Below, piece after piece: positions 1-8,986 of a stretch of DNA of 64,000 nucleotides. The position numbers and the translations under genes were made by a program. This DNA comes from Acidobacteriota bacterium (GTDB taxonomy: Bacteria; Acidobacteriota; Thermoanaerobaculia; UBA5066): the NCBI GenBank assembly GCA_029781975.1, contig JAKOVQ010000053.1, positions 1 through 64,000 of the forward strand, written 5' to 3'. Below the pieces are notes generated by a model. The model saw only the letters and a list, made by a program, of their open reading frames with translations. It was not told the origin of the DNA and searched no databases. How positions within the stretch are numbered: the first letter of the stretch is position 1; each line of letters begins with the position of its first letter.

Positions 1-174
<174 letters not shown>

Positions 175-194
175 TTAGCGGATTCGGGTTACCA

Positions 195-261
195 GCCTAA
201 CCGTGGGCGTCAGTGGCGAGCACAGCGAAGCTGTGCGAGTCCACTGCACGCCGGGTTAGAT
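195..261 (-). repeat. attC recombination site of an integron cassette
   Basis: Read on the minus strand the site opens with ATCTAAC (255-261, fits RYYYAAC) and closes with GTTAGGC (195-201, fits GTTRRRY). Between them is an imperfect palindrome in which GCGTCAGTGGC at 208-218 pairs largely with CCACTGCACGC at 241-251. The total of 67 bp is within the normal attC range. It separates two cassettes and lies directly upstream of brnT, with the expected crossover between G201 and T200. Only folding of the single strand could confirm the extrahelical bases that set orientation. Confidence 0.85.
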
Positions 262-713
262 GGGCGGGTGGACGCTGCTATGGCGCCAGCGTGTGGCCGA
301 CACCGGGGAGACGCCACGAGAGCCGTGGTGGTGCTCGCCGGAACTGGTGGCGACGGTGGCGTGCCCAGGAGGTGATGAGCCGTGATGCTGGGCATTTCGA
401 GAACCCCGGTGTTCTGGCGCGGCTGAAGAGCAACGACGCGAATGTAGGTGGTGGCGACTGGCACCGGGGAACGCCAGTGATGACCGCTGACGCGTGGCCG
501 AGTCCGAGCCAGGTGGGCGAGGACGAGGTAGCCCTGGACGAAGTGATGCGGGGCTCTTCGGGCCGAGCGTGGCGTTGCCGAGGCGCTCGAGAGGAATGCA
601 GTGAGCCGAGCCCTGCGATGGGGGCGCTGGTGCAAGCGTCCGCACGCACGGGACGCGCTTCGAGAGGAAGGGCGCTGGATGCGAAACGTACTCCTCTTCA
701 GAGGCACATCTAA
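202..713 (-). other. Integron gene cassette with no convincing gene
   Basis: The segment between the core site at 708-714 and the attC at 195-261 has the size and boundaries of one gene cassette. Open frames of about 165 codons exist on both strands. The minus-strand one begins with GTG at 707, nearly at the cassette edge, as real cassette genes often do. However, its product is rich in Arg, Ser, Pro and His, lacks a recognisable motif and looks like a GC-rich shadow frame. I leave it uncalled. It may be a non-coding cassette or hold an unrecognised protein. Confidence 0.5.
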
Positions 714-790
714 CGAGTATTAGGCGGAGCCGGTGGGTTGATAGGGGTGGGGAGATGTTGATAGGGGTAGCGGGAAGTTGGTGGGGGTAG
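708..790 (-). repeat. Probable attI: core site plus three 20-bp-spaced iterons
   Basis: A GTTRRRY core (GTTAGAT on the minus strand, 708-714) marks the first cassette junction. No matching RYYYAAC partner lies on its integrase-proximal side, so it is an attI core rather than an attC. Just beyond it, three imperfect direct repeats begin at 737, 757 and 777, exactly 20 bp apart; in plus-strand orientation they read GTTGATAGGGGT, GTTGATAGGGGT and GTTGGTGGGGGT. Iterated integrase-binding repeats next to the core are known from attI1. That these are IntI binding sites is inference. Confidence 0.6.
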
Positions 791-952
791 TGGTGGTGAT
801 GGGCGGAGGGGGAGCGGGGGCTGCGGAGACACTCCGTGCCCTTCGGTGCCAGGCAGGGGTCGGGGGGCCGGGTCCTGCACGGTGCTCCATCCCTTAAGTG
901 GGCTGATCGCCCTGTTTTTCAGACAGGGGGTGCGAAAAAAAGTTCCGGGTGG

Positions 953-1417
953 TCAGGTTCCGGGGGGGCGGACGAGGCGGCCGCGGAGCCCGAGGGGCCG
1001 GATGGCCGAGGCGGGGACGAGCCAGAGGCGGGTGACGGGGTCGAAGCGGCCGCCGTGGCGGGCGAGGGCGAGGCGGAGCTCGACGTCGTAGGGGCCGACG
1101 CGGACGGCGACGAGGGGACCCCGCGGGGGCGGCGAGGGGCGCTCGTCGACGACGAGCTCGACGGTGGTGAGGCGGGTGCGGTTCACGGGGTCCTCGAGGT
1201 AGCGGACGCGGACGAGCGTGTCGCCGTAGAGACGGAGGAGCTTCTTCGTTCCCTCGCTGCCGGGCCGGAGGGTGGCGCGGGTGACGAGATCGCGTCTCGG
1301 CGGGCCTGGTGTGCGGCCGGGAACGGGTCCCGGCGAGGACGCTCCGCGCCCTTGGGTGGCAGGGAGCGCACGGCTCGGAGCCGCCCCGGGGGGGCCGGGC
1401 AGGCCGCGGCCTTTCAT
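953..1417 (-). CDS. Conserved-looking hypothetical protein coupled to intI
   Basis: The 154-residue product is not assigned to a named family. The first 45 residues are Pro/Gly/Arg-rich and probably disordered. From about residue 47 the sequence becomes protein-like ([20 protein letters not shown], then [20 protein letters not shown] and a [13 protein letters not shown] ... [11 protein letters not shown] stretch), suggesting a compact alpha/beta domain with a GGxxDPxxxLW motif. The ATG overlaps the intI stop codon (ATGA at 1414-1417), so translation is very likely coupled to the integrase. It is the last gene before attI in the imuA-imuB-intI run. A role as an accessory or regulatory factor of recombination is only suggested by position. 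A shorter start near residue 40 is possible. Confidence 0.7.
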   Translation of the reverse strand: MKGRGLPGPPGAAPSRALPATQGRGASSPGPVPGRTPGPPRRDLVTRATLRPGSEGTKKLLRLYGDTLVRVRYLEDPVNRTRLTTVELVVDERPSPPPRGPLVAVRVGPYDVELRLALARHGGRFDPVTRLWLVPASAIRPLGLRGRLVRPPGT

Positions 1418-2400
1418 GAGAGTCGATCCAGGGGGCTTCGGACGCCGCGTCCACCAGGCTGGTTGAGGACGTGAGTGTAGATCATCGTGGTGCTCACATC
1501 GTTGTGGCCCAGGAGCTCCTGGATGGTCCTGATGTCGTAGCCGTCCTCGAGGAGGTGGGTGGCGAAGGAGTGGCGGAAGGTGTGGCAGGTGGCGGGCTTG
1601 ACGATGCCGGCGGCGCGAACGGCGTCCCTCACGGCGTGCTGGAGGACGGTCTCGTGGAGGTGGTGCCGGCGCTCGATGCCGGTCCGCGGGTCGACGCTCC
1701 GGAGGCGGCCGGGGAAGACCCACTGCCAGCCCCAGAAGCGGCCGGCGCCGCGGAGCTTGGTCGCGAGGGCGTCCGGCAGGAGCGCCTCACCGAACCCCTC
1801 GGCCAGGTCGCGCTGGTGGAGGGCGCGGACCTCGTCGAGGTGGGCGGCGAGCGGCTCCTTGAGCGCCGCGGGGAGGAGGGTGACGCGGTCCTTCCGTCCC
1901 TTGCCGTCGCGGACGGTGAGCTGGTTGAGGGCGAAGTCGAGGTCCTTCACGCGGAGGCGGAGCGCCTCGAGGAGGCGGAGGCCGGCGCCGTAGAGGAGGA
2001 GGGCGGCGAGCTTCGGCGCGCCGTCGAGGCGGGCGAGGACGGCGCGGACCTCGTCGCGGGTGAGGACGACGGGGAGGCGGTGGGGGGTGCGGGCCCGGAC
2101 GAGGTCGCCGACGTCGGGGAGGGGGGCGCCGAGGACGTGCTGGTAGAGGAAGAGGAGGGCGGAGAGGGCCTGGTTCTGGGTGCTGGCGGCGACGTTGCGG
2201 CCGGTGGCGAGGTGGGAGAGGAAGCGGTTGACGTGGTGGGGCCCCATCTCGAGCGGGTGCGTCTTCCCGTGGAAGAGGACGTAGCGGCGGACCCAGGCCA
2301 CGTAGGCCTCCTCGGTCCTCAGGCTGTAGTGGCGGGCGCGCAGCTCGGAGCGAAGGCGGTCGAGCAGGCGGGGCTTTGCGGGGTCAGTCGTAGACGCCAT
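1414..2400 (-). CDS. intI: Integron integrase (tyrosine recombinase)
   Basis: This 328-residue tyrosine recombinase integrates and excises gene cassettes by attI x attC recombination. The N-terminal SAM-like DNA-binding domain covers about residues 10-95. The catalytic domain shows R142 ([16 protein letters not shown]), H273-x-x-R276 ([13 protein letters not shown]), H299 and nucleophile Y308 (TTMIYTHVL). The IntI-specific insertion is present at about residues 207-230 (LPDALATKL ... FWGWQWVFP), which separates it from XerC/D. The C-terminus ends GVRSPLDRL as in class 1 IntI. The ATG at 2400 overlaps the end of imuB by 17 bp and has an AGAGGTGG-like ribosome site. The gene is transcribed toward its cassette array, opposite to the usual integron layout. 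Confidence 0.95.
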   Translation of the reverse strand: MASTTDPAKPRLLDRLRSELRARHYSLRTEEAYVAWVRRYVLFHGKTHPLEMGPHHVNRFLSHLATGRNVAASTQNQALSALLFLYQHVLGAPLPDVGDLVRARTPHRLPVVLTRDEVRAVLARLDGAPKLAALLLYGAGLRLLEALRLRVKDLDFALNQLTVRDGKGRKDRVTLLPAALKEPLAAHLDEVRALHQRDLAEGFGEALLPDALATKLRGAGRFWGWQWVFPGRLRSVDPRTGIERRHHLHETVLQHAVRDAVRAAGIVKPATCHTFRHSFATHLLEDGYDIRTIQELLGHNDVSTTMIYTHVLNQPGGRGVRSPLDRLS

Positions 2401-4012
2401 CGGCGAACCACCTCTGCGTCGTCCGGTCGCGGAAGACGCGGTAGAGCCCTCCCCCCTCGAGCTCGACGTCCCAGTAGTCGCGGGAGACGGGCTCCTCGGA
2501 CCACCAGCCGTCCTCGAGCTGCCAGGGGCCGGCGGCGACGCGGACGGTGCCGTGCAGCGCGAGCGGCGGCGGGCCGCCGCCCGGCGGCGGGTCGGCGGAG
2601 GGCGGGAGCGAGCGGAGGGAGAGGAGGCGCGGGGCGGGAAGCTCGTCGCCCGTCAGGACCTCGAGCTCGACGGCGGGCCTGAGGACGCGGACGGCGAGGA
2701 TGCCGCGGGCGGGGCGGGGGGGCGGCGTGACGACGGGGGCGGGGGGCGGGGCGAAGGGGGCGAGCGCGAAGCGTTCGGGGCGGTGGCCGTCGACGCTGCG
2801 GGGCGACCCGGCGCGCCCCTCGCCGAGGAGGGCGAGGAGGCGGGCGAGGGCGGTGGCGAGGCTGTCAGGGGAGATCTCGGGGGGGCCGAAGAGGCTGAGC
2901 TGGCCGCTCCGGGGGCGGTCGGGGTGGGCGGTGAAGGAGAAGCCGGCGACGGCGGCGCCGGGGGGACGCGACTCGAGCTCGAGGCGGACGAGGGAGAGGA
3001 GCGTCTTCGCCTCGCGCGTCGGGGCCGGGAGGGAGAGGGCGCGCGCGTCGTGCCCCTCGGGCTCGAGGCGGAGGTCGACCTCGAGCCGCAGGCAGCCGAG
3101 CGCCTCGGCGGCGAGGCGCGTGCAGAGGCGCTCGAGGGCGGCGGCGGCGAGGGCGAGGAAGGGCTCAAGGGTGGCGAGGGGCCAGTCGAGCCCCATCCCC
3201 TCGACGAAGACGGGGGCGGGGGGGCGCGGGACGAGCGGCTCGGGGTCGAGGCCGCGGGCGGTCTCGTGGAGGCGCCGCCCCGTCTCGCCGAGGCGGCTCG
3301 TCACCTCGGCGGCGGGGAGGCGCGCCAGCTCGCCGACGGAGCGGATCCCCCACTTCTCGAGGGTGGTCGCGAGGGAGAGCTCGGGGGCGAGGTGGGAGAG
3401 GGGGAGCGGGGCGAGGAAGGCCGTCTCCTCGCCGGGGGGGACGACGGTGACGGAGGTGGAGGAGGTGGAGGAGGTGGAGGAGGTGGAGCTGCCAGAGCTG
3501 GCCGAGCTGCCGGCGGCGACGCGGGCGGCGAGCTTGCTCGAGGCGATGCCGGCGCGGGCGGGAAGGCCGGCCTTCCCGGCGGCGGCGACGAGGTCCTGCC
3601 CGAGGGCACGCTCGTGGGCAGCAAGGTCGGCGGCGGGGTCGGCGGCGCGGCGGGGGAGGCCTTCGAGGTCGAGGTAGACGAGCCCCTCCCCGGCGTCCTC
3701 GACGCGGGGCGAGAAGGTGCCGGCGACGTCGAGGAGGGCCTCCTGGGCGGAGCGCTCGCCTTCCGGGTCGCGGCCGCGGGCCATCAGCTTCGGGAGGAGG
3801 GCGCGGGCCTGGGGGAGGGTCATGCCGGGGCGGATGCCGGCGGTGCGCGCCTTGCGCGTCCCGGCGACGACGCGGGCGGCGGTGCCGTTCCCCTCGGCGA
3901 GGACGACGGCCTCCCCCAGGAGCGCGGGCTCGTTGCGCAGGCGCGCGGCCAGCGGGAAGAGGGGGACGCGGAGGCAGGCGAGGCGGGGGGACGGCGTCGA
4001 TCGGGCGGACAC
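2384..4012 (-). CDS. imuB: ImuB-like Y-family polymerase-related protein
   Basis: The 542-residue protein resembles ImuB, the catalytically inactive Y-family member that links ImuA and DnaE2 to the beta clamp in SOS mutagenesis. The N-terminus ([20 protein letters not shown]) replaces the acidic DMDxFFASVE motif with hydrophobic residues. The helix-hairpin-helix/little-finger part follows ([20 protein letters not shown]). The tail contains the typical ImuB C-terminal region ([19 protein letters not shown] ... WFADGVYD). A Ser/Thr-rich stretch at about residues 170-195 is encoded by a GGAGGTGGA-type microrepeat. The GTG at 4012 is chosen because it lies 8 bases after the imuA stop and starts the conserved part. 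No dnaE2 follows; intI takes that place. Confidence 0.85.
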   Translation of the reverse strand: MSARSTPSPRLACLRVPLFPLAARLRNEPALLGEAVVLAEGNGTAARVVAGTRKARTAGIRPGMTLPQARALLPKLMARGRDPEGERSAQEALLDVAGTFSPRVEDAGEGLVYLDLEGLPRRAADPAADLAAHERALGQDLVAAAGKAGLPARAGIASSKLAARVAAGSSASSGSSTSSTSSTSSTSVTVVPPGEETAFLAPLPLSHLAPELSLATTLEKWGIRSVGELARLPAAEVTSRLGETGRRLHETARGLDPEPLVPRPPAPVFVEGMGLDWPLATLEPFLALAAAALERLCTRLAAEALGCLRLEVDLRLEPEGHDARALSLPAPTREAKTLLSLVRLELESRPPGAAVAGFSFTAHPDRPRSGQLSLFGPPEISPDSLATALARLLALLGEGRAGSPRSVDGHRPERFALAPFAPPPAPVVTPPPRPARGILAVRVLRPAVELEVLTGDELPAPRLLSLRSLPPSADPPPGGGPPPLALHGTVRVAAGPWQLEDGWWSEEPVSRDYWDVELEGGGLYRVFRDRTTQRWFADGVYD

Positions 4013-4020
4013 GGCCGGCC

Positions 4021-4896
4021 TCAGGCGTGCGCCGCGCGCCGGAGCGGGCGGGGCGAGCGGGGGGCCGCCGTCGGGGCAAGAGTCGGGGCGACGGGCCGGG
4101 CGGCCTCGGGGAGGACCGGAAGGCCGGGAAGGAAGGCGAGGGCCAGCGGGGCGGTCCGGCCGCCGCGGGCGTGGCGGTTGCGCTCGAGGAGGAGCGAGGT
4201 GGAGAGCCCCGCCAGGAACGGCGTGGCGCCGGAGGCGCGGAAGAGGGGGCGCCCCCGGCCGGTCCGGAGGGCGGCGGCGGCGGCGGGGCCGGCGACGGGG
4301 AAGAGGGTGGAGACGAGGAGGGCGGTGTCGCGCGCGGAGCTGGCGCGGGCGAGGCGGATCCAGGGGGTGGCGGCGGTACCGGTGAGGCGGCGCGGGAGGG
4401 GGGTGGAGCCGAGGTCGAGGACGACGAGGCGGAAGCCGGCGTCGACGGCGATCTCGGCGGCGAGGAGGGCGTCCTTGGCGCGGCGGGGGCGGATCCAGAG
4501 GAGGCGGGCGAGGTCGCACCCCGCCTCCTCGGCGCGCTGGGGGTCGAGGTGGTCGCCCCGGTCGACGAGGGCGGCGCTCTCGCCGCGGGAGGTGGCGGCG
4601 GCGAGGGCGGCCAGGACGAGGGCGAAGCGGCCAGTGCTGCCGGAGCGGCCGGAGCTGCCAGAGCTGCCACCGTCGCGGCCGGAGGAGGGGCCGGAGACCT
4701 CCACGAGGCGCCCGCGCGGGAGGCCGCCGTCGAGGAGGAGGTCGAAGGGGAGGACGCCGGTGGGAAGATGGGCGTCGGCGGAGCCGGCTCCCCGCCGGCG
4801 AAGGAGGTCCGCGGCGCTGGTGATCCGCCGGGCGACCTCCTCCGGGAGGCCTTCCCGGACGGTTGCGAGGACGGTGGGCTGCGGTGCGGCGCTCAT
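4021..4896 (-). CDS. imuA: ImuA-like RecA-fold protein of the SOS mutasome
   Basis: This 291-residue RecA-like protein is the first gene of the imuA-imuB-intI run. The helical N-terminus, then LPTGVLPFDLLLDGGLPRGR and LVEVSGP, are typical of ImuA. The P-loop region (residues 66-92) is interrupted by a Gly/Ser-rich insertion (SSGRDGG ... GRSGSTGR) and lacks an intact GxxGxGKT, so ATP binding is doubtful. Later strands are recognisable (AALVDRGDHLDPQRAEEAG, LLWIRPRRAKDALLAAE, FRLVVLDLGS). The C-terminus is Pro/Arg-rich. In known systems ImuA is damage-induced and supports error-prone synthesis with ImuB. The ATG at 4896 has a GGAG 6 bases upstream and lies about 30 bases after the predicted transcription start. 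Confidence 0.82.
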   Translation of the reverse strand: MSAAPQPTVLATVREGLPEEVARRITSAADLLRRRGAGSADAHLPTGVLPFDLLLDGGLPRGRLVEVSGPSSGRDGGSSGSSGRSGSTGRFALVLAALAAATSRGESAALVDRGDHLDPQRAEEAGCDLARLLWIRPRRAKDALLAAEIAVDAGFRLVVLDLGSTPLPRRLTGTAATPWIRLARASSARDTALLVSTLFPVAGPAAAAALRTGRGRPLFRASGATPFLAGLSTSLLLERNRHARGGRTAPLALAFLPGLPVLPEAARPVAPTLAPTAAPRSPRPLRRAAHA

Positions 4897-4934
4897 GTCG
4901 GCTCCGGGGCGGGACGGACCCGGTCCCCGGGGGA

Positions 4935-4963
4935 AAGTTAGGCGTAAATAGAGCGTAAGTCAA
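4935..4963 (-). promoter_or_regulatory. Promoter of imuA-imuB-intI with a direct-repeat operator candidate
   Basis: On the minus strand a -35 box TTGACT (4958-4963) is followed after 17 bases by a -10 box TAACTT (4935-4940), giving a start near 4928. Within and next to the spacer lies a direct repeat of TTACGC separated by 5 bases (GCGTAA at 4942-4947 and 4953-4958 on the plus strand), an 11-bp period. The 11-bp spacing resembles direct-repeat LexA boxes such as GTTC-N7-GTTC of Alphaproteobacteria, but the sequence differs. The LexA assignment is inference from the SOS gene content. The promoter boxes are seen directly. Confidence 0.55.
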
Positions 4964-5125
4964 GGCGGGAAGGCGGGAGCCGGCGGGCCGCGCGTCATCG
5001 GCCGGGACGGGCGCCGGGAGACGTTTCGGGCTCTTTCGACGGATGACTCTTGCAATGCAGCGTGGTACCGTCCCAAGGGCTGTGGGCGAACCCCCAGCCG
5101 TCCTCGGAAAACGAGAGGAAGGCCG

Positions 5126-5914
5126 ATGAATCACGTCGTCTGCATCGCATACGTTCCGGACACCGAGACGAAGGTCAAGATCGGCGGCGACGGGAAGTCG
5201 ATCGACGAGACCGACGTCAAGTGGATCGTCTCCCCGTACGACGAGTACGCGCTCGAGGAGGCGCTCAAGACGCGGGAGGCCAAGGGAGGGACGGTCACCG
5301 TCCTCACCTTCGGCCCGGCCCGGGCCGACGTCGGGCTGCGCGAGTGCCTGGCGCGCGGCGCGGACGAGGCGGTCCGCATCGCGTCGGACGGCCTCGGCGA
5401 GACGGACTCCCTCGGCGTGGCGCAGCTCCTGGCCGCCGCGCTGAAGGGGATGAAGGCCGACGCGATCTGGATGGGGAGCAAGGGGGTCGGGACCGACGCC
5501 GGGGTGATGGTGTCGATGGTGGCCGAGCTCCTCGACCTGCCGAACGTCAACCTCGTGACGAAGGTGGAGTGGAAGGACGGCGCCGTCACCCTCTGGCGCG
5601 AGGTCGAGGGGGGACGCGAGGTGGTGGAGAGCCCGCTGCCCTGCGTCATCGGAGCCCACAAGGGGCTGAACGAGCCGCGCTACGCCTCGCTGAAGGGGAT
5701 CATGGCGGCCAAGAAGAAGGTCATCGCCGTCAAGAAGCCCGCCGACCTGGGGGTCGACCCCGCCGGGATCACGGGCGAGAAGGCCGCCGTCCGCTGGACG
5801 AAGCTGGAGCTGCCGCCCGCGCGGCAGGCCTGCAAGCTGATCCCGGCCGACGACCCGCAGAAGGCCGCCGAGGAGCTGCTCCGGCTGCTCCGCGACGAGG
5901 CCAAGGTCCTCTGA
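5126..5914 (+). CDS. etfB: Electron transfer flavoprotein beta subunit
   Basis: The 262-residue EtfB pairs with EtfA to form the soluble FAD/AMP heterodimer that carries electrons from acyl-CoA and related dehydrogenases to a membrane oxidoreductase. Family features are the N-terminal VCIAYVPDTETKVKI, the SPYDEYALEEAL helix, VTVLTFGP, GADEAVRI, and the ADAIWMGSKGVGTDAG ... VSMVAELLDLP nucleotide-binding segment, followed by the recognition-loop region (GLNEPRYASLKGIMAAKKK). The ATG at 5126 has a GAGGAAGG ribosome site. EtfA follows after 28 bases, and the matching membrane oxidoreductase is encoded at 8987. Whether the complex bifurcates cannot be read from the sequence. Confidence 0.95.
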   Translation: MNHVVCIAYVPDTETKVKIGGDGKSIDETDVKWIVSPYDEYALEEALKTREAKGGTVTVLTFGPARADVGLRECLARGADEAVRIASDGLGETDSLGVAQLLAAALKGMKADAIWMGSKGVGTDAGVMVSMVAELLDLPNVNLVTKVEWKDGAVTLWREVEGGREVVESPLPCVIGAHKGLNEPRYASLKGIMAAKKKVIAVKKPADLGVDPAGITGEKAAVRWTKLELPPARQACKLIPADDPQKAAEELLRLLRDEAKVL

Positions 5915-5942
5915 TCCGGGACGCCGAGGAAGGAACCAGACG

Positions 5943-6923
5943 ATGAGCAACGTCCTCGTTTTCATCGAGCAGCGCGACGGGAAGATCCGGAAGGCCTCGC
6001 TCGAGGCCCTCACCCTCGGCCGGGAGCTGGCCGGCAAGTCGGGCGGGACGCTGGCCGCGGTGGTCGCCGGCTCGGGCGTCGCGGGCCTCGCCGCCGAGCT
6101 CGCGCCCTACGGGGCCGCGAAGGTCTTCGTGGCCGACAAGCCGGAGCTCGCCTCCTACTCCACCGAAGGGTACGTCGCCGCGCTCGACGCGGCGGTCGCC
6201 GCCTTCTCCCCCGCGATCCTCCTCGTCTCTGCCACGACGGTCGGCAAGGACCTCGCCCCGCGCCTCGCCGCGCGGCGGAAGGTGGGGGTCCTCTCCGACG
6301 TGATGGGGCTCGAGGTGGCGGGCGGGCGCCTGGTCGGCTCCCGGCCGGTCTACTCGGGCAAGGCCCGCGCGACGGTGCAGCCCGCGGCGGACGCGGCGCT
6401 CCAGGTCGCCACCCCGCGGCCGAACGTCTTCCCGGCGTCCAGGGCCGCCTCTCCCGGCGCGGCGGCGGCGACGGCGCTCGACTTCAAGGTGCCCGCCATC
6501 CGCGCGAAGGTCGTCAAGCTCGAGGCCGCCGAGGCGGGCGAGCTCGACGTGGCCGAGGCCGACAAGATCGTCTCCGGCGGCCGCGGCATCAAGGGGCCCG
6601 AGAACTGGCCGATCCTCCGCGCGCTCTGCCACGAGCTGGGCGCGGCGCTCGGAGCCTCGCGCGCCGCCGTGGACGCGGGGTGGATCCACCACGGGCACCA
6701 GGTGGGGCAGACGGGCAAGGTCGTCTCGCCGTCGCTCTACATCGCCTGCGGCATCTCCGGCGCCATCCAGCACCTGGCGGGGATGGGCTCGTCGAAGGTG
6801 ATCGTGGCGATCAACAAGGACGCCGACGCGCCGATCTTCAAGGCCGCGACGTACGGCGTGGTGGCCGACCTGTTCCAGATCGTCCCGGCGATGACCGAGG
6901 CGGCGAAGAAGATGAAGGGCTGA
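5943..6923 (+). CDS. etfA: Electron transfer flavoprotein alpha subunit
   Basis: The 326-residue EtfA carries the FAD-binding C-terminal domain. The signature is clear in the last third: [12 protein letters not shown], then [20 protein letters not shown] and [18 protein letters not shown], ending with [14 protein letters not shown] and [11 protein letters not shown]. The N-terminal half ([20 protein letters not shown]) is the usual adenine-nucleotide-hydrolase-like domain. A GGAAGGA-type ribosome site precedes the ATG at 5943, and a strong terminator follows 28 bases after the stop. It forms a two-gene operon with etfB. Confidence 0.96.
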   Translation: MSNVLVFIEQRDGKIRKASLEALTLGRELAGKSGGTLAAVVAGSGVAGLAAELAPYGAAKVFVADKPELASYSTEGYVAALDAAVAAFSPAILLVSATTVGKDLAPRLAARRKVGVLSDVMGLEVAGGRLVGSRPVYSGKARATVQPAADAALQVATPRPNVFPASRAASPGAAAATALDFKVPAIRAKVVKLEAAEAGELDVAEADKIVSGGRGIKGPENWPILRALCHELGAALGASRAAVDAGWIHHGHQVGQTGKVVSPSLYIACGISGAIQHLAGMGSSKVIVAINKDADAPIFKAATYGVVADLFQIVPAMTEAAKKMKG

Positions 6924-6951
6924 CCGGGCCCGCGCACGGGCTCCGGAGACG

Positions 6952-6984
6952 GGAAGGGCGGCCTCGCGGCCGCCCTTCCTCTTT
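6952..6984. terminator. Strong hairpin terminator between etfA and a convergent gene
   Basis: A perfect 12-bp stem (GGAAGGGCGGCC / GGCCGCCCTTCC, loop TCGC) is followed by CTCTTT. It lies between the etfA stop and the end of the opposing gene at 7005, so it can serve both strands. Confidence 0.85.
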
Positions 6985-7004
6985 GGTGCGTCCCCCGGGA
7001 CGCG

Positions 7005-8873
7005 TCAGTCGGCGGGAGGGGGCGGGGGCTGCTGCACGGTGGCGGCGAACTCCGTGATCCGGACGCCGCAGCCGTTGTGGTAGCCCCAACGGATGATGTC
7101 GAGCCCCGGGAGCGGCCCCGCGGTGTACTGGTACTGCGTGGGGCTGAGCTTCCGGAAGTTCCCCATGCTCGGCAGCTGGACGATGTACCAGCCGATCTGG
7201 TTGTAGTCGGCGAGGGCCGGCACGGACGAGAGGGTGAGCTGGACGACGTCCCCCGGCATCACGGTGGCGCTGCCCGGGGAGATGACCGGGGTGTAGAGGA
7301 TCGAGTCCATCGCCACGGTCACCGACTTGGAGGTCGTCTTCCCGTCGGCCCCGACCGCCGTGAGGGTGAAGGTGGTGGGCGCGGTGATCTCGACGGTCGT
7401 CTGCGCCTGGGCGCCGTTGCCGCTCGGGACGGGGAACTCGACGTTGGTGATGCTGACGCTCACGGTGTTCGCGGTGAGCCAGTAGAGGGTGATCTGCGAC
7501 TTCGGGTAGCAGCCGGCGGGCACGCCGCCCGCGCCGGGGCCGACGGCCTCGAAGATGAGGATCTGCGGGCCCGCCGAGGCCGAGACGGTGGCGGTGAAGG
7601 TGGCCGAGACCGGGCCGCAGTTCCCCTGGGCCGTCAGCTTGACGACGTCGGTGCCGGTGGTGGACCCGGCCGTGTAGATGAACCCGGCGCCGTTGAGGAC
7701 GAAGGTGGAGCCGGTCGACTCCTGCTGGACGAACTCGATGGTGACGTTGGCGGGGATCCCGGGCGGGAGGCTCCCGACGACCCGGCTCCCGGGCGTCGTC
7801 GTCACCGCCGCCGGGTCGGGCGTGGGCGGGGTCGACGGCGGGAAGATCGTGATCCTCACCGGCTTCGTCGTGGTCTGCCCCGTCGACGCGGTGGCCGTCA
7901 GGACGAGGTCGGTCGTGGTGCTCAGCGTGACGTCGACGGTGCCGGTCGGCGGGAGGTCGTTGCCGACCCCCGAGATGTCGACCTTGACGGCGCCGGTGGT
8001 GCTCCACCCGAGCGTGGTGGTGAGCGGCGCGCAGCCGGTGACCGGCGTCCCGGTGAAGTAGTTGACGACCGGGGCCGTGGAGAACGCCGCGCGGGTGACC
8101 GCGAGCGGGACGAAGCTGCCGTCGCTCGTCCTGTTGTCGTTGCGGACGACGTAGGGGAGCCCGGTCCCGAGGAGGACGCGCAGGCGGAGGGCGAGGCCCG
8201 ACTTCTCGGCGGCCGCCGGGACGAGGTCGGCCAGCGAGCCCTGCGCGACGGATCCGGCCCGGGCCGTGAGGACGGCTGTCCCGAGGAGGTTGCCGTTCTC
8301 GAAGGCGGCCACCTCGACCTGGCAGTCCGAGGTGGACCCGGTGCTGCAGAGGACCCCGGCGTTCGCGCGGGACCTGCCGGGTTCCGTGGAGGACGAGGCC
8401 TCGACGCCGCCGCCGGAGCCCTCGTCGCCGGGGCTGAGGAACTCGGTCGGGCCGATGGCCGCGGCCGAGACCCCGAACCGGCCGGAGGCCGTGTCGTTGT
8501 AGGTCTCCGACCAGGCGCTGACGGGGGAGTCCGACCTCACGTGGTAGAGGAACGCCCCCGTCCCCTCGAGGGCGTCGGGAGCGGGAATCGTCGCGACCCC
8601 GCGGGCGGGGATGTTGAAGGACGCCGTGGCGACGACGGCGCCGCCGCTCCAGAACTCGACCGTGCCGGACGCCGCGGACGTGGCGCTGACGTAGACGGTG
8701 GTCTCGAACCGGGCGCCGGCGTTGCCCGCGCCGCGGGCTCCGGGGCCTCCCCACAGCTCGCTCCCCGCGGCCGCGGCAGCGGCGGCCGGGGTGGAGGCGA
8801 TCGCCACCGCCGCGGCGAGGAGCGCGAGCGCGCCCCGCACGGCGGTTCCGAGGTACGGGCGAATTCTTCTCAT
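7005..8873 (-). CDS. Secreted Ig-like multi-domain protein
   Basis: This 622-residue exported protein has no assigned enzymatic role. The N-terminus is a signal peptide (basic MRRIRPYLG, a hydrophobic Ala-rich run, likely cleavage after AAAAAA near residue 37). The rest is Thr/Val/Ser-rich beta-strand sequence. The N-terminal region ([20 protein letters not shown] ... WSETYNDT) resembles secreted domains I know from Acidobacteria. It is followed by PKD/Ig-like repeats with recurring phrases ([20 protein letters not shown], then [19 protein letters not shown]). Six Cys residues occur, some possibly in disulfides. The C-terminus is poly-Pro. It lies between etfBA and its likely oxidoreductase but on the opposite strand, so it is not part of that operon. 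A surface or adhesive role is a guess. Confidence 0.78.
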   Translation of the reverse strand: MRRIRPYLGTAVRGALALLAAAVAIASTPAAAAAAAGSELWGGPGARGAGNAGARFETTVYVSATSAASGTVEFWSGGAVVATASFNIPARGVATIPAPDALEGTGAFLYHVRSDSPVSAWSETYNDTASGRFGVSAAAIGPTEFLSPGDEGSGGGVEASSSTEPGRSRANAGVLCSTGSTSDCQVEVAAFENGNLLGTAVLTARAGSVAQGSLADLVPAAAEKSGLALRLRVLLGTGLPYVVRNDNRTSDGSFVPLAVTRAAFSTAPVVNYFTGTPVTGCAPLTTTLGWSTTGAVKVDISGVGNDLPPTGTVDVTLSTTTDLVLTATASTGQTTTKPVRITIFPPSTPPTPDPAAVTTTPGSRVVGSLPPGIPANVTIEFVQQESTGSTFVLNGAGFIYTAGSTTGTDVVKLTAQGNCGPVSATFTATVSASAGPQILIFEAVGPGAGGVPAGCYPKSQITLYWLTANTVSVSITNVEFPVPSGNGAQAQTTVEITAPTTFTLTAVGADGKTTSKSVTVAMDSILYTPVISPGSATVMPGDVVQLTLSSVPALADYNQIGWYIVQLPSMGNFRKLSPTQYQYTAGPLPGLDIIRWGYHNGCGVRITEFAATVQQPPPPPAD

Positions 8874-8986
8874 CTTCAGGCTCCCATCGGCGCGGATACG
8901 TTGGGTCCTCGTGAGTTACGGCGAATGATACACCGGGCATCGGGGGGGCGGACCGGGGCCCTCCTTCTGCGCTATTCTTCGATCCG

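Noticed and set aside
910-928. Hairpin CCCTGT...ACAGGG as a terminator before attI
   Set aside because: The stem is only 6 bp and no T-run follows on the minus strand; it is too weak to call.
836-2682. Long plus-strand frames opposite intI and the coupled gene
   Set aside because: They consist of Glu/Gly/Ala/Val-rich shadow sequence. The minus strand carries clear family motifs.
2384-6037. A single 1217-codon minus-strand frame
   Set aside because: Only 2384-4012 is the ImuB gene. The rest runs antisense through imuA and etfB in Arg/Pro-rich shadow sequence.
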